8,468 nucleotides of DNA from Bacillota bacterium (GCA_016288255.1 JAEEYS010000075.1:1-8468), one strand, 5' to 3'. Numbered from the stretch's first letter, positions 1 through 6,648 are shown. The notes: generated from the letters alone by a model not told the origin. Made by a program: numbers and translations.

Positions 1-489
1 AGATAAATCAATAACACTTTCCGGTGAAATCTCCGTATCAGAGTCTTGAATGACCGAATCGATCCCATCAAATACGTTTGGTGTGGTATTATCTGTGGAA
101 TCCCCGTTGATAAACGTATCAGAAAACAACGCTCTGGTCGCTTTTACCAATTGCTGGATCTGGAATGTTGTCTGATCTGTGATCCCTTTTACATAATCCT
201 GCAGTACTCTGTCCACCTGAAAAGTACCGCCTAAAACTTTCAATCCAACGGTGATCTGTTCCAATTCCGCTTCATCCGGTGTATATTCGCTGTTGATCGC
301 TCTAAAACTTGCGCCTCTCAAGCCGGACACTCTGTTATATACATAATTCAAGCTGGACCCGCCGCTGAAATTCGCGGTATCGTCAAATACCATCAAATCC
401 AATAAATTATCTTTTCTAAACTCATCGATAATGATCTGCGAGAGTTTATCCTGTGTTAACATTTTTGCTTGTGCTAATGTAATAGCCAT
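1..489 (-). CDS. Phage major capsid protein (HK97-like), N-terminal part
   Basis: The reading frame is open for 163 codons from an ATG at 489 to the window edge, so the C-terminal part lies outside. The protein begins MAITLAQAKMLTQDKL. A helical N-terminal arm is followed around residues 50-100 by a segment containing RVSGLRGASFRAI and FQVDRVLQDYVKG, which resembles the E-loop and P-domain entry of HK97-fold capsid proteins in Firmicute phages. It would form the icosahedral shell around the scaffold. An AAAGG ribosome site lies about nine bases before the ATG, and the start is 18 bases after the scaffold stop, as expected for translational coupling. The call rests on family resemblance plus its place directly after portal and scaffold; no catalytic motif exists to confirm it. 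Confidence 0.85.
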   Translation of the reverse strand, partial: MAITLAQAKMLTQDKLSQIIIDEFRKDNLLDLMVFDDTANFSGGSSLNYVYNRVSGLRGASFRAINSEYTPDEAELEQITVGLKVLGGTFQVDRVLQDYVKGITDQTTFQIQQLVKATRALFSDTFINGDSTDNTTPNVFDGIDSVIQDSDTEISPESVIDLS

Positions 490-507
490 ATGATCATTCC
501 TTTCCTG

Positions 508-1032
508 CTATATCGTATTTTGCTTTTGCAGCACCTGCCGGATCACCGTCTCTAAGGTGTCTTCCTGTGCTTCTTCCGCTTTGCTGATGGGTTTGTAGGA
601 ATAAGGATAGACTTTTTCCCGGTCAGAAAACAAATAATCATTTTCTTCTTTCAGTTTTTTGATCTGTTCTTCCAAACCAACGATCTCTTTTCCGTCAAAG
701 TTTAGATTTTCCAGATCCAAAAGCGCCTTGACCGCTTTTGTGTTCTTTGCGTGGTTTTTCAAAAGGGCTACTTCCAAAGCGCCCTGAAAACGATATTCTT
801 CTGCATCTTTTTTTACTCTCTCCAGCTCCTTTTGGACCCCTTCCGACTCCATAACTTGTCCGTTCAAGGTCTCAATGCATGTTTCCGCTTCCCTTAGTGA
901 AGCTTTTGCCGCTTTGCATTCTTCATTGACTTCATTGAATCTCGCTTTCGGGATAAACTGACCATCCAAAAATCCCGCTACTTTTTCTATCATTTCTTCC
1001 GACAACCCAAGTTGTTTTAATTTCTCTTTCAT
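508..1032 (-). CDS. Phage capsid scaffold / minor structural protein GP20 family
   Basis: This 174-aa protein resembles the Phage_GP20 family, the internal scaffold that directs capsid assembly. Visible signs are the opening MKEKLKQLGLSEEMIEKV, the family-like FIPKARFNEVNEE at residues 26-38, a long Glu/Lys-rich coiled coil over about 31-85, and the conserved-looking KNTKAVKALLDLENLNFDG at 97-114. The tail (about 140-174) is predicted to be flexible up to a helical capsid-binding end. The frame is open further upstream to a GTG at 1074, but the ATG at 1032 is chosen because AGGAG (1039-1043) sits six bases before it and the family starts there. It lies between portal and capsid genes, the usual scaffold position. 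No protease gene is seen beside it. Confidence 0.88.
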   Translation of the reverse strand: MKEKLKQLGLSEEMIEKVAGFLDGQFIPKARFNEVNEECKAAKASLREAETCIETLNGQVMESEGVQKELERVKKDAEEYRFQGALEVALLKNHAKNTKAVKALLDLENLNFDGKEIVGLEEQIKKLKEENDYLFSDREKVYPYSYKPISKAEEAQEDTLETVIRQVLQKQNTI

Positions 1033-1201
1033 GTTCTTCTCCTTTATACGGTTTTTACCGTGGTCACCTGCCACGAAAGGTTTTGTTTTCTGCCTTTACC
1101 GCCTGCAGTCGGCGAAATATCATAAAATGGTTTTTCCTCTTTTTCATCCGCTTATCCGGCTGACTCTTCTTTCTTTTCTCTCATCAGTCCGGCATTTCTT
1201 T
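1033..1201 (-). other. Gap between portal and scaffold genes
   Basis: This 169-base stretch separates two genes in an otherwise tightly packed operon. It contains the scaffold ribosome site (1039-1043), a 5-bp hairpin (1059-1075), a bulged hairpin with a purine-rich loop (1156-1192) and only tiny open frames. The longest is 27 codons (1147-1064, basic, starting MKKRKNHF) and lacks a convincing ribosome site. In SPP1-like gene orders a minor head protein (gp7/MuF) often occupies this place, so the gap may be the scar of a deletion. I see no promoter or U-tract terminator in it. Confidence 0.6.
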
Positions 1202-2485
1202 CTATTCATCCTCTTTTTTCATTTTCATTTCCATATCCACATCTTCCACCCAAGGATGATTTTTCAAAATGGTCTTTTGCGACAGTATTTCCGCGCTGTC
1301 CTTTGCGATACCGGTCAATTCCACCTCATTGATGATGCCGTTTCTGGTATAGATCTGCTCCGCTTCCACATCCTCTTTCACCTGATATACGGTAAAAATC
1401 GCTTTCAGCAGCATATCAAATCCCAGTCTGAATTCCGTTTCCAAAAGGCCTGCCTTCAATTCCAGCAAAGAATACAAATATTTTAAAGCCACGCCGGAGG
1501 TCTCTCCGAAATGTTCATGATCCGGATTGACCCCTTGCCCGGAAATAAAGATCTGCTTTTTAAGCAATTCCAAGAATTTGATTCTTGCCTCGATCGGGAT
1601 CTCGATCTGCATGGTCTCCACATTTCCGTCATTTGCGTCACCATCCACTTTGATCGCCTTATACCGCTTTAGCTCCGATAAAAAGGTAGCCAGATCCTCT
1701 CCGCCATAGTTTCGAATAATAAAGATCGTTTCCTGGATATCTTCCAGATCATTGGCATATCCGCTGACCACCTTGTCATATTCATCGATCAGATCCCGGT
1801 ACATTATGAGATCGGAAGTAGCGGTATTATTGTTGTAAAACGGGATAAAAGGCACCATTTTAAACGGATGGAAAAGAAAATTTGCCGCGCCTTCCACCTG
1901 TTCTTCCACCAGCTCCCCTTTTTCGTTTTCCTGAAAAAATACTGCCTTTTCCTCGTCCCAATATTCATATCTTTTTACAAGTCCTTTTTCTTTCTTTTTC
2001 ACGGCATATACCCTGAGCGCACCCTTTAATTTCCTGTCCAATGTAGAATCATAGACCGGAATGATCTCTTCAGAGGACACTGTATGGAACCGAAAACGAT
2101 TTTCTTCATCCATCCAGATATGCAGCCATCCCACGCCGGTATTGCTGGCTTCGATGCAAAGATCCTTTACCGTCTTGGGAAATGTACTTCCCAGCGCCTT
2201 TTTGATCAATGCGTTGACTTCTTTGTTTCCCGTATCGAACACCGGCGGATAGGTAAATAAATAAGCCGCCTTTTGATTGACCAAAATATTATGAAAATTG
2301 TGTGAGATGCGATTGTCCGCATTCCGCAAAGGATTGTTTTGCAATTTCATCTCCGTTTTATAACGATCCATGGCAGAAAATCGTTTGATCGTATTTTGAT
2401 TAAAATAATATGCCTTTGCTGTTTTTGCATTTTTTACAAACTCTTCCTGTTGCATTACCAGATCCTGTATCCATTTTTGAAGCAC
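1202..2485 (-). CDS. Phage portal protein, SPP1 gp6 family
   Basis: This 427-aa protein resembles SPP1-type portals, the dodecameric ring at one capsid vertex through which the terminase pumps DNA and to which the connector binds. Family-like stretches are NADNRISHNFHNILVNQKAA (55-74), the EYDKVVSGYANDLEDIQET region (235-253) leading into the stem, GVNPDHEHFGETSGVALKY (318-336) and LSQKTILKNHPWVEDV near the C-terminus. It is shorter than SPP1 gp6 (about 500 aa), mostly at the C-terminal end, though portals this short occur in Clostridia phages. The start is GTG at 2485, supported by a perfect AGGAGG at 2493-2498 with seven bases of spacing. It begins 17 bases after the large terminase stop. 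The gene ends in TAG, followed by an unusually long gap. Confidence 0.93.
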   Translation of the reverse strand: MLQKWIQDLVMQQEEFVKNAKTAKAYYFNQNTIKRFSAMDRYKTEMKLQNNPLRNADNRISHNFHNILVNQKAAYLFTYPPVFDTGNKEVNALIKKALGSTFPKTVKDLCIEASNTGVGWLHIWMDEENRFRFHTVSSEEIIPVYDSTLDRKLKGALRVYAVKKKEKGLVKRYEYWDEEKAVFFQENEKGELVEEQVEGAANFLFHPFKMVPFIPFYNNNTATSDLIMYRDLIDEYDKVVSGYANDLEDIQETIFIIRNYGGEDLATFLSELKRYKAIKVDGDANDGNVETMQIEIPIEARIKFLELLKKQIFISGQGVNPDHEHFGETSGVALKYLYSLLELKAGLLETEFRLGFDMLLKAIFTVYQVKEDVEAEQIYTRNGIINEVELTGIAKDSAEILSQKTILKNHPWVEDVDMEMKMKKEDE

Positions 2486-2492
2486 GTTTTGA

Positions 2493-2498
2493 CCTCCT
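2493..2498 (-). promoter_or_regulatory. Shine-Dalgarno site deciding the GTG start of the portal gene
   Basis: The minus strand reads AGGAGG seven bases before GTG at 2485. No competing ATG with a comparable site lies nearby, so the portal gene is read from a GTG codon. The site is in the 17-base space after the large terminase stop. Confidence 0.85.
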
Positions 2499-2502
2499 CA
2501 TT

Positions 2503-3699
2503 TTAATTTTTCCAAACCTCCATGGTTTTTCTTTTCAGCGCGGTATAACAAAAATACCGCATAGCATCCATGGCATGGTCACGTTCTTTTTTCGGTTTGT
2601 CCTCATCAAAATGAGGATCCCACATATAGCTTAAAAATTCTTCTATGGTTCGTTTGCAGGAAGGATGAAAACATAATTTTCCCTCTTTCAGCAAATTTGC
2701 CGTAAAGCGGATCCCGTCCAGCACATCGTTGTTTGCCTTTACCACATGGAATCTCAGTTTTTTCAGCTGCGCTATAAAACTGGCAGCGGAAGGATCCACT
2801 ATGACATATTTCACCTTAAACTCTTTTGTCTCTTTTGTAAGGATCTCCGCAAATTCCAGATCCGTCTTTTGTTTTCCTTCCTCCCTGCCGGAATAATAAT
2901 ATTCCCGAAAACAAACCCATTCTTCTCCCCGCTTGCTCCACATCAAAAAAACCGTCGGATTCAGCGTTCCGTAATCCACGCTTACGATCACCTCTGCCCC
3001 CGCCTCCACCAAAACTTCTTTCACATGGACTTTTTCTTCAAACATGTCATAAACCAGCCCTTCTGCCTGAGTCCATTTGCCCAAAATATACCGATCATAC
3101 CAAACGCCGGTATACAGCGTTTTTAAGTCCTCCTGATAAGCCTGATCCAAAGAAGGATTATCTTCCATATGAAAAGTAAAATATGCCATCATTTTTTTTA
3201 GTTTTGGGTTATCGATAAAATCCTTTTTGATGTAGTGCAAGGGGCTGTCCGGATTGCAATTCCAAAAAAGCTGACTTTTTTTCACGCTGCAGCGAGCCAG
3301 AAGCTGTTTTACAAAATTTTCCGGAAACAGCGTCACTTCATCACAATAAGCGCCGGCCAAAGTCAGCCCCCTGATCTTGCTTTCCGCTCTTTCATCACTG
3401 GCTCCCACACAATAGATCCGCCGATCCCCTATCAAAAGCTCTCCCGTAGAGCGGTTATAGCGGTAATGTCCTCTCCCCACCAGGTCCAAAAATCCACCTT
3501 TGGCAAAAAGAACGTTCCTTTCCAGAGTCCGAAGCGTTTTGCCTGCCATCAAAAGATCTCCCTTTGGCCCTGTCAAAAGATATTTCAGCCACCTGTAATT
3601 AAAAATATAGGTTTTCCCGCTTCTCACGCTGCCGTCCGCCAAATTGATCCTTTTATTGCTTTTCAGATAGAATTCTTTTTGTTTTTGTGAAAAAGCCAT
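2503..3699 (-). CDS. terL: Phage terminase large subunit, PBSX-like
   Basis: This 398-aa protein is the DNA-packaging motor: an N-terminal ATPase pumps DNA through the portal and a C-terminal RNase H-like nuclease cuts concatemers. Visible motifs are Walker A GSVRSGKT (23-30), Walker B ending in Asp120-Glu121 within AGAYCDEV, and a coupling-type WNCNP at 146-150. The nuclease acidic residues are probably Asp242 in VSVDYG, Asp302 in VIVDPS, and Asp374/Asp378 in RDHAMDAMRY. All key sites are intact, so the gene looks functional. The frame extends 36 codons upstream into the small terminase gene, but that extension is just a Lys/Arg-rich out-of-frame reading of it. The ATG at 3699 (MAFSQKQKEF) starts at the family's usual point with AAGGA upstream, 13 bases after the terS stop. 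Confidence 0.95.
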   Translation of the reverse strand: MAFSQKQKEFYLKSNKRINLADGSVRSGKTYIFNYRWLKYLLTGPKGDLLMAGKTLRTLERNVLFAKGGFLDLVGRGHYRYNRSTGELLIGDRRIYCVGASDERAESKIRGLTLAGAYCDEVTLFPENFVKQLLARCSVKKSQLFWNCNPDSPLHYIKKDFIDNPKLKKMMAYFTFHMEDNPSLDQAYQEDLKTLYTGVWYDRYILGKWTQAEGLVYDMFEEKVHVKEVLVEAGAEVIVSVDYGTLNPTVFLMWSKRGEEWVCFREYYYSGREEGKQKTDLEFAEILTKETKEFKVKYVIVDPSAASFIAQLKKLRFHVVKANNDVLDGIRFTANLLKEGKLCFHPSCKRTIEEFLSYMWDPHFDEDKPKKERDHAMDAMRYFCYTALKRKTMEVWKN

Positions 3700-3712
3700 C
3701 TTTTTGTTTTCC

Positions 3713-4204
3713 TTACTCTGTTTCTTCCCACTCTTTTTCTTCCGAAACTTCTTCTTCCTGCAGCGTCTCTTTCTCCAGCTTCCTGAATTCTTCCACAAAC
3801 GTCTCAAAATCCTCTTCCTGAGAGATCCCCTTCACTTCATCCCATTTTTCCGGCATATTCATCTTGAGCCAAAATTTCTGCGCCGACAGATCTCCGGGAA
3901 TATGTTTTATCACCTGCTTGCTTTGTTTCAAGCGGTTATCCTGATCGAAAACAGTTTCGGAAACCATTACGTTATATCCTAAAGCTCTTTTTAAAAGAGA
4001 ACTTTCCACCATCCTGTCCACATCTTCTTTTTTTGTTTCCAAAACTCTTCTCAGTTCGGGAAATTTTCTTTTATAATTTTGAAGTGTTTTGAAAGAAATC
4101 CCCAATTTCTCGGCTATTTCCTCCTCCGGCAGTCCTTCTCTCACATAGCCTTTTACAATTTCCAGCTTGTTTTTCAGCTTAAAATTTTTTCCTTGTTTGT
4201 CCAT
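3713..4204 (-). CDS. terS: Phage terminase small subunit
   Basis: This 163-aa protein is probably the DNA-recognition subunit that binds the packaging site and recruits the large terminase. Residues 24-46 form a helix-turn-helix (LPEEEIAEKLGISFKTLQNY). A middle part has SSLLKRALGYNV and the IPGDLSAQKFWLKMNMPEKW segment at 102-121, a signature I know from small terminases of Firmicute phages. The last 35 residues are strongly acidic, the likely large-subunit contact region. Translation could start at GTG 4210 (two more residues), but ATG 4204 has the better-placed GGCGG match five bases upstream. It is the first gene of the leftward head operon, and the large terminase follows after 13 bases. 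The promoter would lie in 4205-4340; I find no clear consensus there, which fits activator-dependent late transcription. Confidence 0.88.
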   Translation of the reverse strand: MDKQGKNFKLKNKLEIVKGYVREGLPEEEIAEKLGISFKTLQNYKRKFPELRRVLETKKEDVDRMVESSLLKRALGYNVMVSETVFDQDNRLKQSKQVIKHIPGDLSAQKFWLKMNMPEKWDEVKGISQEEDFETFVEEFRKLEKETLQEEEVSEEKEWEETE

Positions 4205-4309
4205 AATCACCGCCGCTTCATTTATTTTCTGTTTCTATCCTAAAAGACCGAAAGAAAAAATTTTTGCATATTTAAAGCAATCTAAATCCGGAGAAAATGG
4301 ATAAAACTA

Positions 4310-4338
4310 CTGACAAATCGGTCTGAATTATTTATAAT
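4310..4338 (+). promoter_or_regulatory. Sigma-A type promoter of cardiolipin synthase
   Basis: CTGACA at 4310-4315 matches five of six bases of the -35 consensus. TATAAT at 4333-4338 matches -10 perfectly, and the spacer is 17 bases. Transcription would begin near 4345, giving a leader of about 27 bases before the GTG at 4372. The promoter looks strong and housekeeping-like, so the gene should be expressed independently of phage induction. Confidence 0.85.
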
Positions 4339-4359
4339 ATTTTGAAGGGATTTTTTATG

Positions 4360-4364
4360 GGAGG
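4360..4364 (+). promoter_or_regulatory. Shine-Dalgarno site deciding the GTG start of cardiolipin synthase
   Basis: GGAGG lies seven bases before GTG at 4372. The alternative TTG at 4342 falls upstream of the predicted transcription start. The alternative ATG at 4357 would leave a leader of only about 12 bases. GTG 4372 is therefore preferred. Confidence 0.7.
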
Positions 4365-4371
4365 GATCATT

Positions 4372-5907
4372 GTGACAAAATTTTTCAAACTCCTGTTTTC
4401 CAGACTGGTTATTACATCACTTCTCATCATAATCCAACTTATCGTGCTGATGTTTGCAGTGGTCAAAGTCAGCAATTACTTTGTGTACTTTTACGCGTTC
4501 TTTGTTTTTCTCAGTATCGCCGCGGCTTTATGGGTCATCAACAAGCCGGACAATCCCGCGTATAAAATGGCATGGCTCATCCCCATTTTGCTGTTTCCTA
4601 TTTTCGGCGGACTTTTTTATATTATTTTCGGCAATAAAAGAGGCTCCCATGATCTATCCGATAAGATCCATGAAGTCTATGAAATGACCAACCCCTTTAT
4701 GGTGCAGGACCCTGCCGTGATGGAAGAGCTAAAAGAAAAAGATCCGGATGCCTATAAACAAGCCTATTATCTGGAAAAATACTCTATGGCGCCTATCTAC
4801 AAAAACACGGAATCCACCTATTTATCTCCGGGTGAAGTCATGTTCCGGCATCTGACAGAAGAGTTGAGAAAAGCCAAAAAATTTATTTTCATGGAATATT
4901 GCATCGTAGCCCACGGCCTTATGTTCGATACTATCCTAGAAATCTTGGAACAAAAAGTAAAAGAAGGGGTAGAAGTTCGTTTTATGTATGATGACATCGG
5001 CTGTGTCAACAATCTACCCTATAAATACTACGAAAAGTTAAGAAAAAAAGGGATCAAGGCTCAGGCGTTCAATCCTTTTCAGCCTTATCTGTCCATCCGA
5101 ATGAACAACCGCGACCATCGCAAAATTTGCGTCATCGACGGTACCGTGGGATTCACGGGCGGCATCAATTTAGCGGACGAATACATCAATGCTTACGAAA
5201 AATACGGCCATTGGAAAGACTCCAGTATCATGCTCAAAGGCGAAGCCGTCTGGAATCTGACTTTGATGTTTTTGCAAATGTGGAATCTCGGCTGTTTAGA
5301 AGATACCGACTATATCCGGTTCAAGCCTGCCAAAGAGGAACTGGCAAAGTACAGCGGAACAGGCTATGTACAGCCCTTTGGGGATATTCCCCTGGACGAT
5401 GAGATTGCGGGTGAAAACACCTACATCAATATCATCAATAACGCGGAAGAATATGTCTATATCAATACCCCTTATATCGTCGTCGACAACGAAATGATAT
5501 CCGCTTTATGCCTGGCCGCAAAAAACGGGATCGATGTGCGCATCGTAACGCCTCATATCATGGACAAATGGTTTGTGCACGTATTGACACAGTCCTACTA
5601 TCCGCAGCTGATCGACGCCGGCGTCAAAGTTTACGAATACACTCCCGGTTTCATGCATTCCAAAACCTTTGTTTCCGATGACAAAGTCGGTGTGATCGGC
5701 ACCATCAATTTAGACTACAGAAGTTTATACCTCCATTTTGAATGCGGCGTATGGATGTATGAAGCCACCGCGTTAGATGAATTAAAAGAAGACTTCTTAA
5801 AAACTTTAGAACTGTGCCAAGCCATGACCAAGGAAGATACCAAAAAAACGACTTGGTATGAGCGCGCCTGCCGCAGTCTCTTAAGAGCCTTCGCTCCTTT
5901 GCTGTAA
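4372..5907 (+). CDS. cls: Cardiolipin synthase (phospholipase D superfamily)
   Basis: This 511-aa membrane enzyme is predicted to join two phosphatidylglycerol molecules into cardiolipin and glycerol at the inner face of the cytoplasmic membrane. The N-terminus has three hydrophobic segments (about 14-34, 37-56 and 67-87), the last two matching the PLDc_N region (NKPDNPAYKMAWLIP). Two complete HxKx4D catalytic motifs follow: HRKICVID at 249-256 and HSKTFVSD at 429-436, each trailed by a GG/GTINL(A/D) segment. The length is typical of Firmicute Cls proteins and nothing is truncated, so it should be active. The GTG start is chosen from its ribosome site and promoter. The gene is monocistronic, with its own promoter and terminator, and lies between the late-regulator gene and the terminase genes on the opposite strand. 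Other PLD-family transferases are possible but less likely. Confidence 0.93.
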   Translation: MTKFFKLLFSRLVITSLLIIIQLIVLMFAVVKVSNYFVYFYAFFVFLSIAAALWVINKPDNPAYKMAWLIPILLFPIFGGLFYIIFGNKRGSHDLSDKIHEVYEMTNPFMVQDPAVMEELKEKDPDAYKQAYYLEKYSMAPIYKNTESTYLSPGEVMFRHLTEELRKAKKFIFMEYCIVAHGLMFDTILEILEQKVKEGVEVRFMYDDIGCVNNLPYKYYEKLRKKGIKAQAFNPFQPYLSIRMNNRDHRKICVIDGTVGFTGGINLADEYINAYEKYGHWKDSSIMLKGEAVWNLTLMFLQMWNLGCLEDTDYIRFKPAKEELAKYSGTGYVQPFGDIPLDDEIAGENTYINIINNAEEYVYINTPYIVVDNEMISALCLAAKNGIDVRIVTPHIMDKWFVHVLTQSYYPQLIDAGVKVYEYTPGFMHSKTFVSDDKVGVIGTINLDYRSLYLHFECGVWMYEATALDELKEDFLKTLELCQAMTKEDTKKTTWYERACRSLLRAFAPLL

Positions 5908-5953
5908 ACAAAAAGCTTTATCCCGTTTTAATAAACAGGATAAAGCTTTTTGT
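5908..5953. terminator. Bidirectional intrinsic terminator
   Basis: A perfect 16-bp inverted repeat (5908-5923 and 5938-5953) encloses a 14-base loop. Each outer half of the stem is A/T-rich and ends in a T run when read on either strand (GCTTTTTGT). It lies one base after the cardiolipin synthase stop codon and 34 bases after the end of the regulator gene on the other strand, so it can stop both convergent transcripts. It also shields terS from read-through out of the regulator gene. Confidence 0.9.
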
Positions 5954-5987
5954 ACCAAAGTCCCTTTCTTCCATTTTACAAATCCAT

Positions 5988-6401
5988 TTATGCCTCCATG
6001 ATCATTCCCAGCATCTCGCCCAGCATCGTGATGATCTCTCTTCTCCACCTGTATACGGTAGACTTGTCCACATATAGTTTTTTTGCGATCCCCTCATCCG
6101 TATAACTGCAATCAAAATATTTCATTTGGATCAGTTCTATTTTTTTATCCTCTTCACTGTTTTTTAAAATTTCCAGCAACCGGTCTACTGCCGCGATCCG
6201 CCTGGACACCTCCAAGATCACCGTTGTGGATACAAATCCCTGATAAGCCGGATCGGTCCCCATCCATTCTTGGTATCTTTGATTGGACTCCTCCATATTC
6301 TTCAAAAACGCCTTGTTATTCGTATAATTATACAGTTCCGCTTCGATCAATCTGGTGTTGGCCAGTTTCAAAAATTTTTTCTTATAGGTATACGCTGCCA
6401 T
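5988..6401 (-). CDS. Phage late-gene regulator, ArpU / sigma-like family
   Basis: This 137-aa protein resembles the small ArpU/RinA-type phage transcription regulators, which switch on the late structural operon. The N-terminal half is helical (YKKKFLKLANTRLIEAEL; residues 61-80 IAAVDRLLEIL). The C-terminal half carries a sigma region 4-like helix-turn-helix at about 98-121 (CSYTDEGIAKKLYVDKSTVYRWRR). An AGGAGG ribosome site lies six bases before the ATG at 6401. In many Firmicute prophages this gene directly precedes the small terminase; here 1.8 kb containing cardiolipin synthase on the other strand intervenes. A hairpin terminator ends its transcript, so any control of the head operon must act in trans. 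PBSX Xpf plays a comparable role. A host HTH regulator is the alternative. Confidence 0.75.
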   Translation of the reverse strand: MAAYTYKKKFLKLANTRLIEAELYNYTNNKAFLKNMEESNQRYQEWMGTDPAYQGFVSTTVILEVSRRIAAVDRLLEILKNSEEDKKIELIQMKYFDCSYTDEGIAKKLYVDKSTVYRWRREIITMLGEMLGMIMEA

Positions 6402-6440
6402 AAAATACCTCCTCTTTTTAATCCCTTTTACCTCCTGCAG

Positions 6441-6457
6441 TCATATCTACGATATGA
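6441..6457. repeat. 7-bp inverted repeat, candidate operator
   Basis: TCATATC and GATATGA arms are separated by TAC. The predicted transcription start from the neighbouring extended -10 element falls inside this repeat, a normal position for a repressor operator. One more TCATATC copy lies at 6593-6599. The binding protein is unknown, and no repressor gene is in the window. Confidence 0.45.
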
Positions 6458-6466
6458 TTTATACCA
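6458..6466 (-). promoter_or_regulatory. Extended -10 promoter element of the regulator gene
   Basis: The minus strand reads TGGTATAAA, a TGnTATAAT-like extended -10. The -35 positions (AGACCC or AAGACC near 6481-6487) match consensus poorly. Promoters with an extended -10 can work with a weak -35 or with an activator. The start would be near 6451, about 50 bases before the ATG. Confidence 0.5.
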
Positions 6467-6518
6467 TAGCATTTGATCCCGGGTCTTGATCTTCTATTGA
6501 GATATTAACATGGCACTA

Positions 6519-6542
6519 TTCCCCGATTAATATTTCCCCGAT
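6519..6542. repeat. Pair of 9-bp direct repeats TTCCCCGAT
   Basis: TTCCCCGAT occurs at 6519-6527 and again at 6534-6542, a 15-base period. Both copies are followed by TAAT- or ATAT-rich bases. They sit about 70-90 bases upstream of the predicted start of the regulator transcript, suited to binding by a transcription factor. No further copy was found in the terS upstream region. Confidence 0.5.
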
Positions 6543-6614
6543 ATTTTTCAACGAATGATAATTGTTTGCTTTTTTTACCGTTTCAAAATCAATCATATCC
6601 GAAGAAGCAGCTTT

Positions 6615-6648
6615 AAAAAAAAGCAGCAGGAAAACCCTGCTGCTTTTT
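6615..6648 (-). terminator. Intrinsic terminator of the lipoprotein gene
   Basis: On the minus strand, GCAGCAGG (6643-6636) pairs perfectly with CCTGCTGC (6630-6623) across a five-base loop. Eight T residues (6622-6615) follow, and a run of A residues precedes the stem. It lies 43 bases after the lipoprotein stop codon and isolates that gene from the regulator gene downstream. Read on the plus strand it also has a five-T tail. Confidence 0.93.

Larger units (their letters stand above)
4205..4371. promoter_or_regulatory. Divergent control region between terS and cardiolipin synthase
   Basis: Two gene sets start outward from this 167-base AT-rich region: the phage late operon to the left and cardiolipin synthase to the right. 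The rightward promoter is clear (4310-4338). For the leftward operon I find no good -35/-10 pair, as expected if a phage late activator is required. A 7-bp inverted repeat, AGACCGA at 4245-4251 and TCGGTCT at 4318-4324, brackets the region, and its right arm lies in the spacer of the rightward promoter. A regulatory role for this repeat is only a guess. Confidence 0.55.
6402..6612 (-). promoter_or_regulatory. Control region upstream of the late regulator gene
   Basis: This 211-base stretch has no convincing gene. It holds the AGGAGG ribosome site (6408-6413), an inverted repeat at 6441-6457, an extended -10 element at 6458-6466 and a pair of 9-bp direct repeats at 6519-6542. A third TCATATC copy occurs at 6593-6599. 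This density of repeats around a promoter suggests controlled transcription of the regulator gene. Confidence 0.55.

Noticed and set aside
1180..1187. CTGATGAG on the minus strand, resembling the hammerhead ribozyme core box, in a phage intergenic gap.
   Set aside because: No matching GAAA box with a C-G closing pair and no NUH cleavage site with three stems could be assembled in any of the three hammerhead permutations.
1031..1486. Plus-strand open frames of 60-151 codons opposite the phage genes, for example 1031-1486, 3235-3690 and 6562-7017.
   Set aside because: They are antisense shadows of well-supported minus-strand genes, rich in Phe, His and Pro, and lack ribosome sites and recognisable domains.
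3700..3807. N-terminal extension of the large terminase frame to 3807.
   Set aside because: It is a Lys/Arg-rich out-of-frame reading of the acidic C-terminus of the small terminase. The ATG at 3699 matches the family start.
1097..6441. Similar sequences GACTGCAGGCGGTAAA (1110-1095, minus) and GACTGCAGGAGGTAAA (near 6442, minus) upstream of two phage genes.
   Set aside because: One mismatch in 16 bases including a ribosome-site-like core is close to chance expectation, and no longer homology surrounds it.
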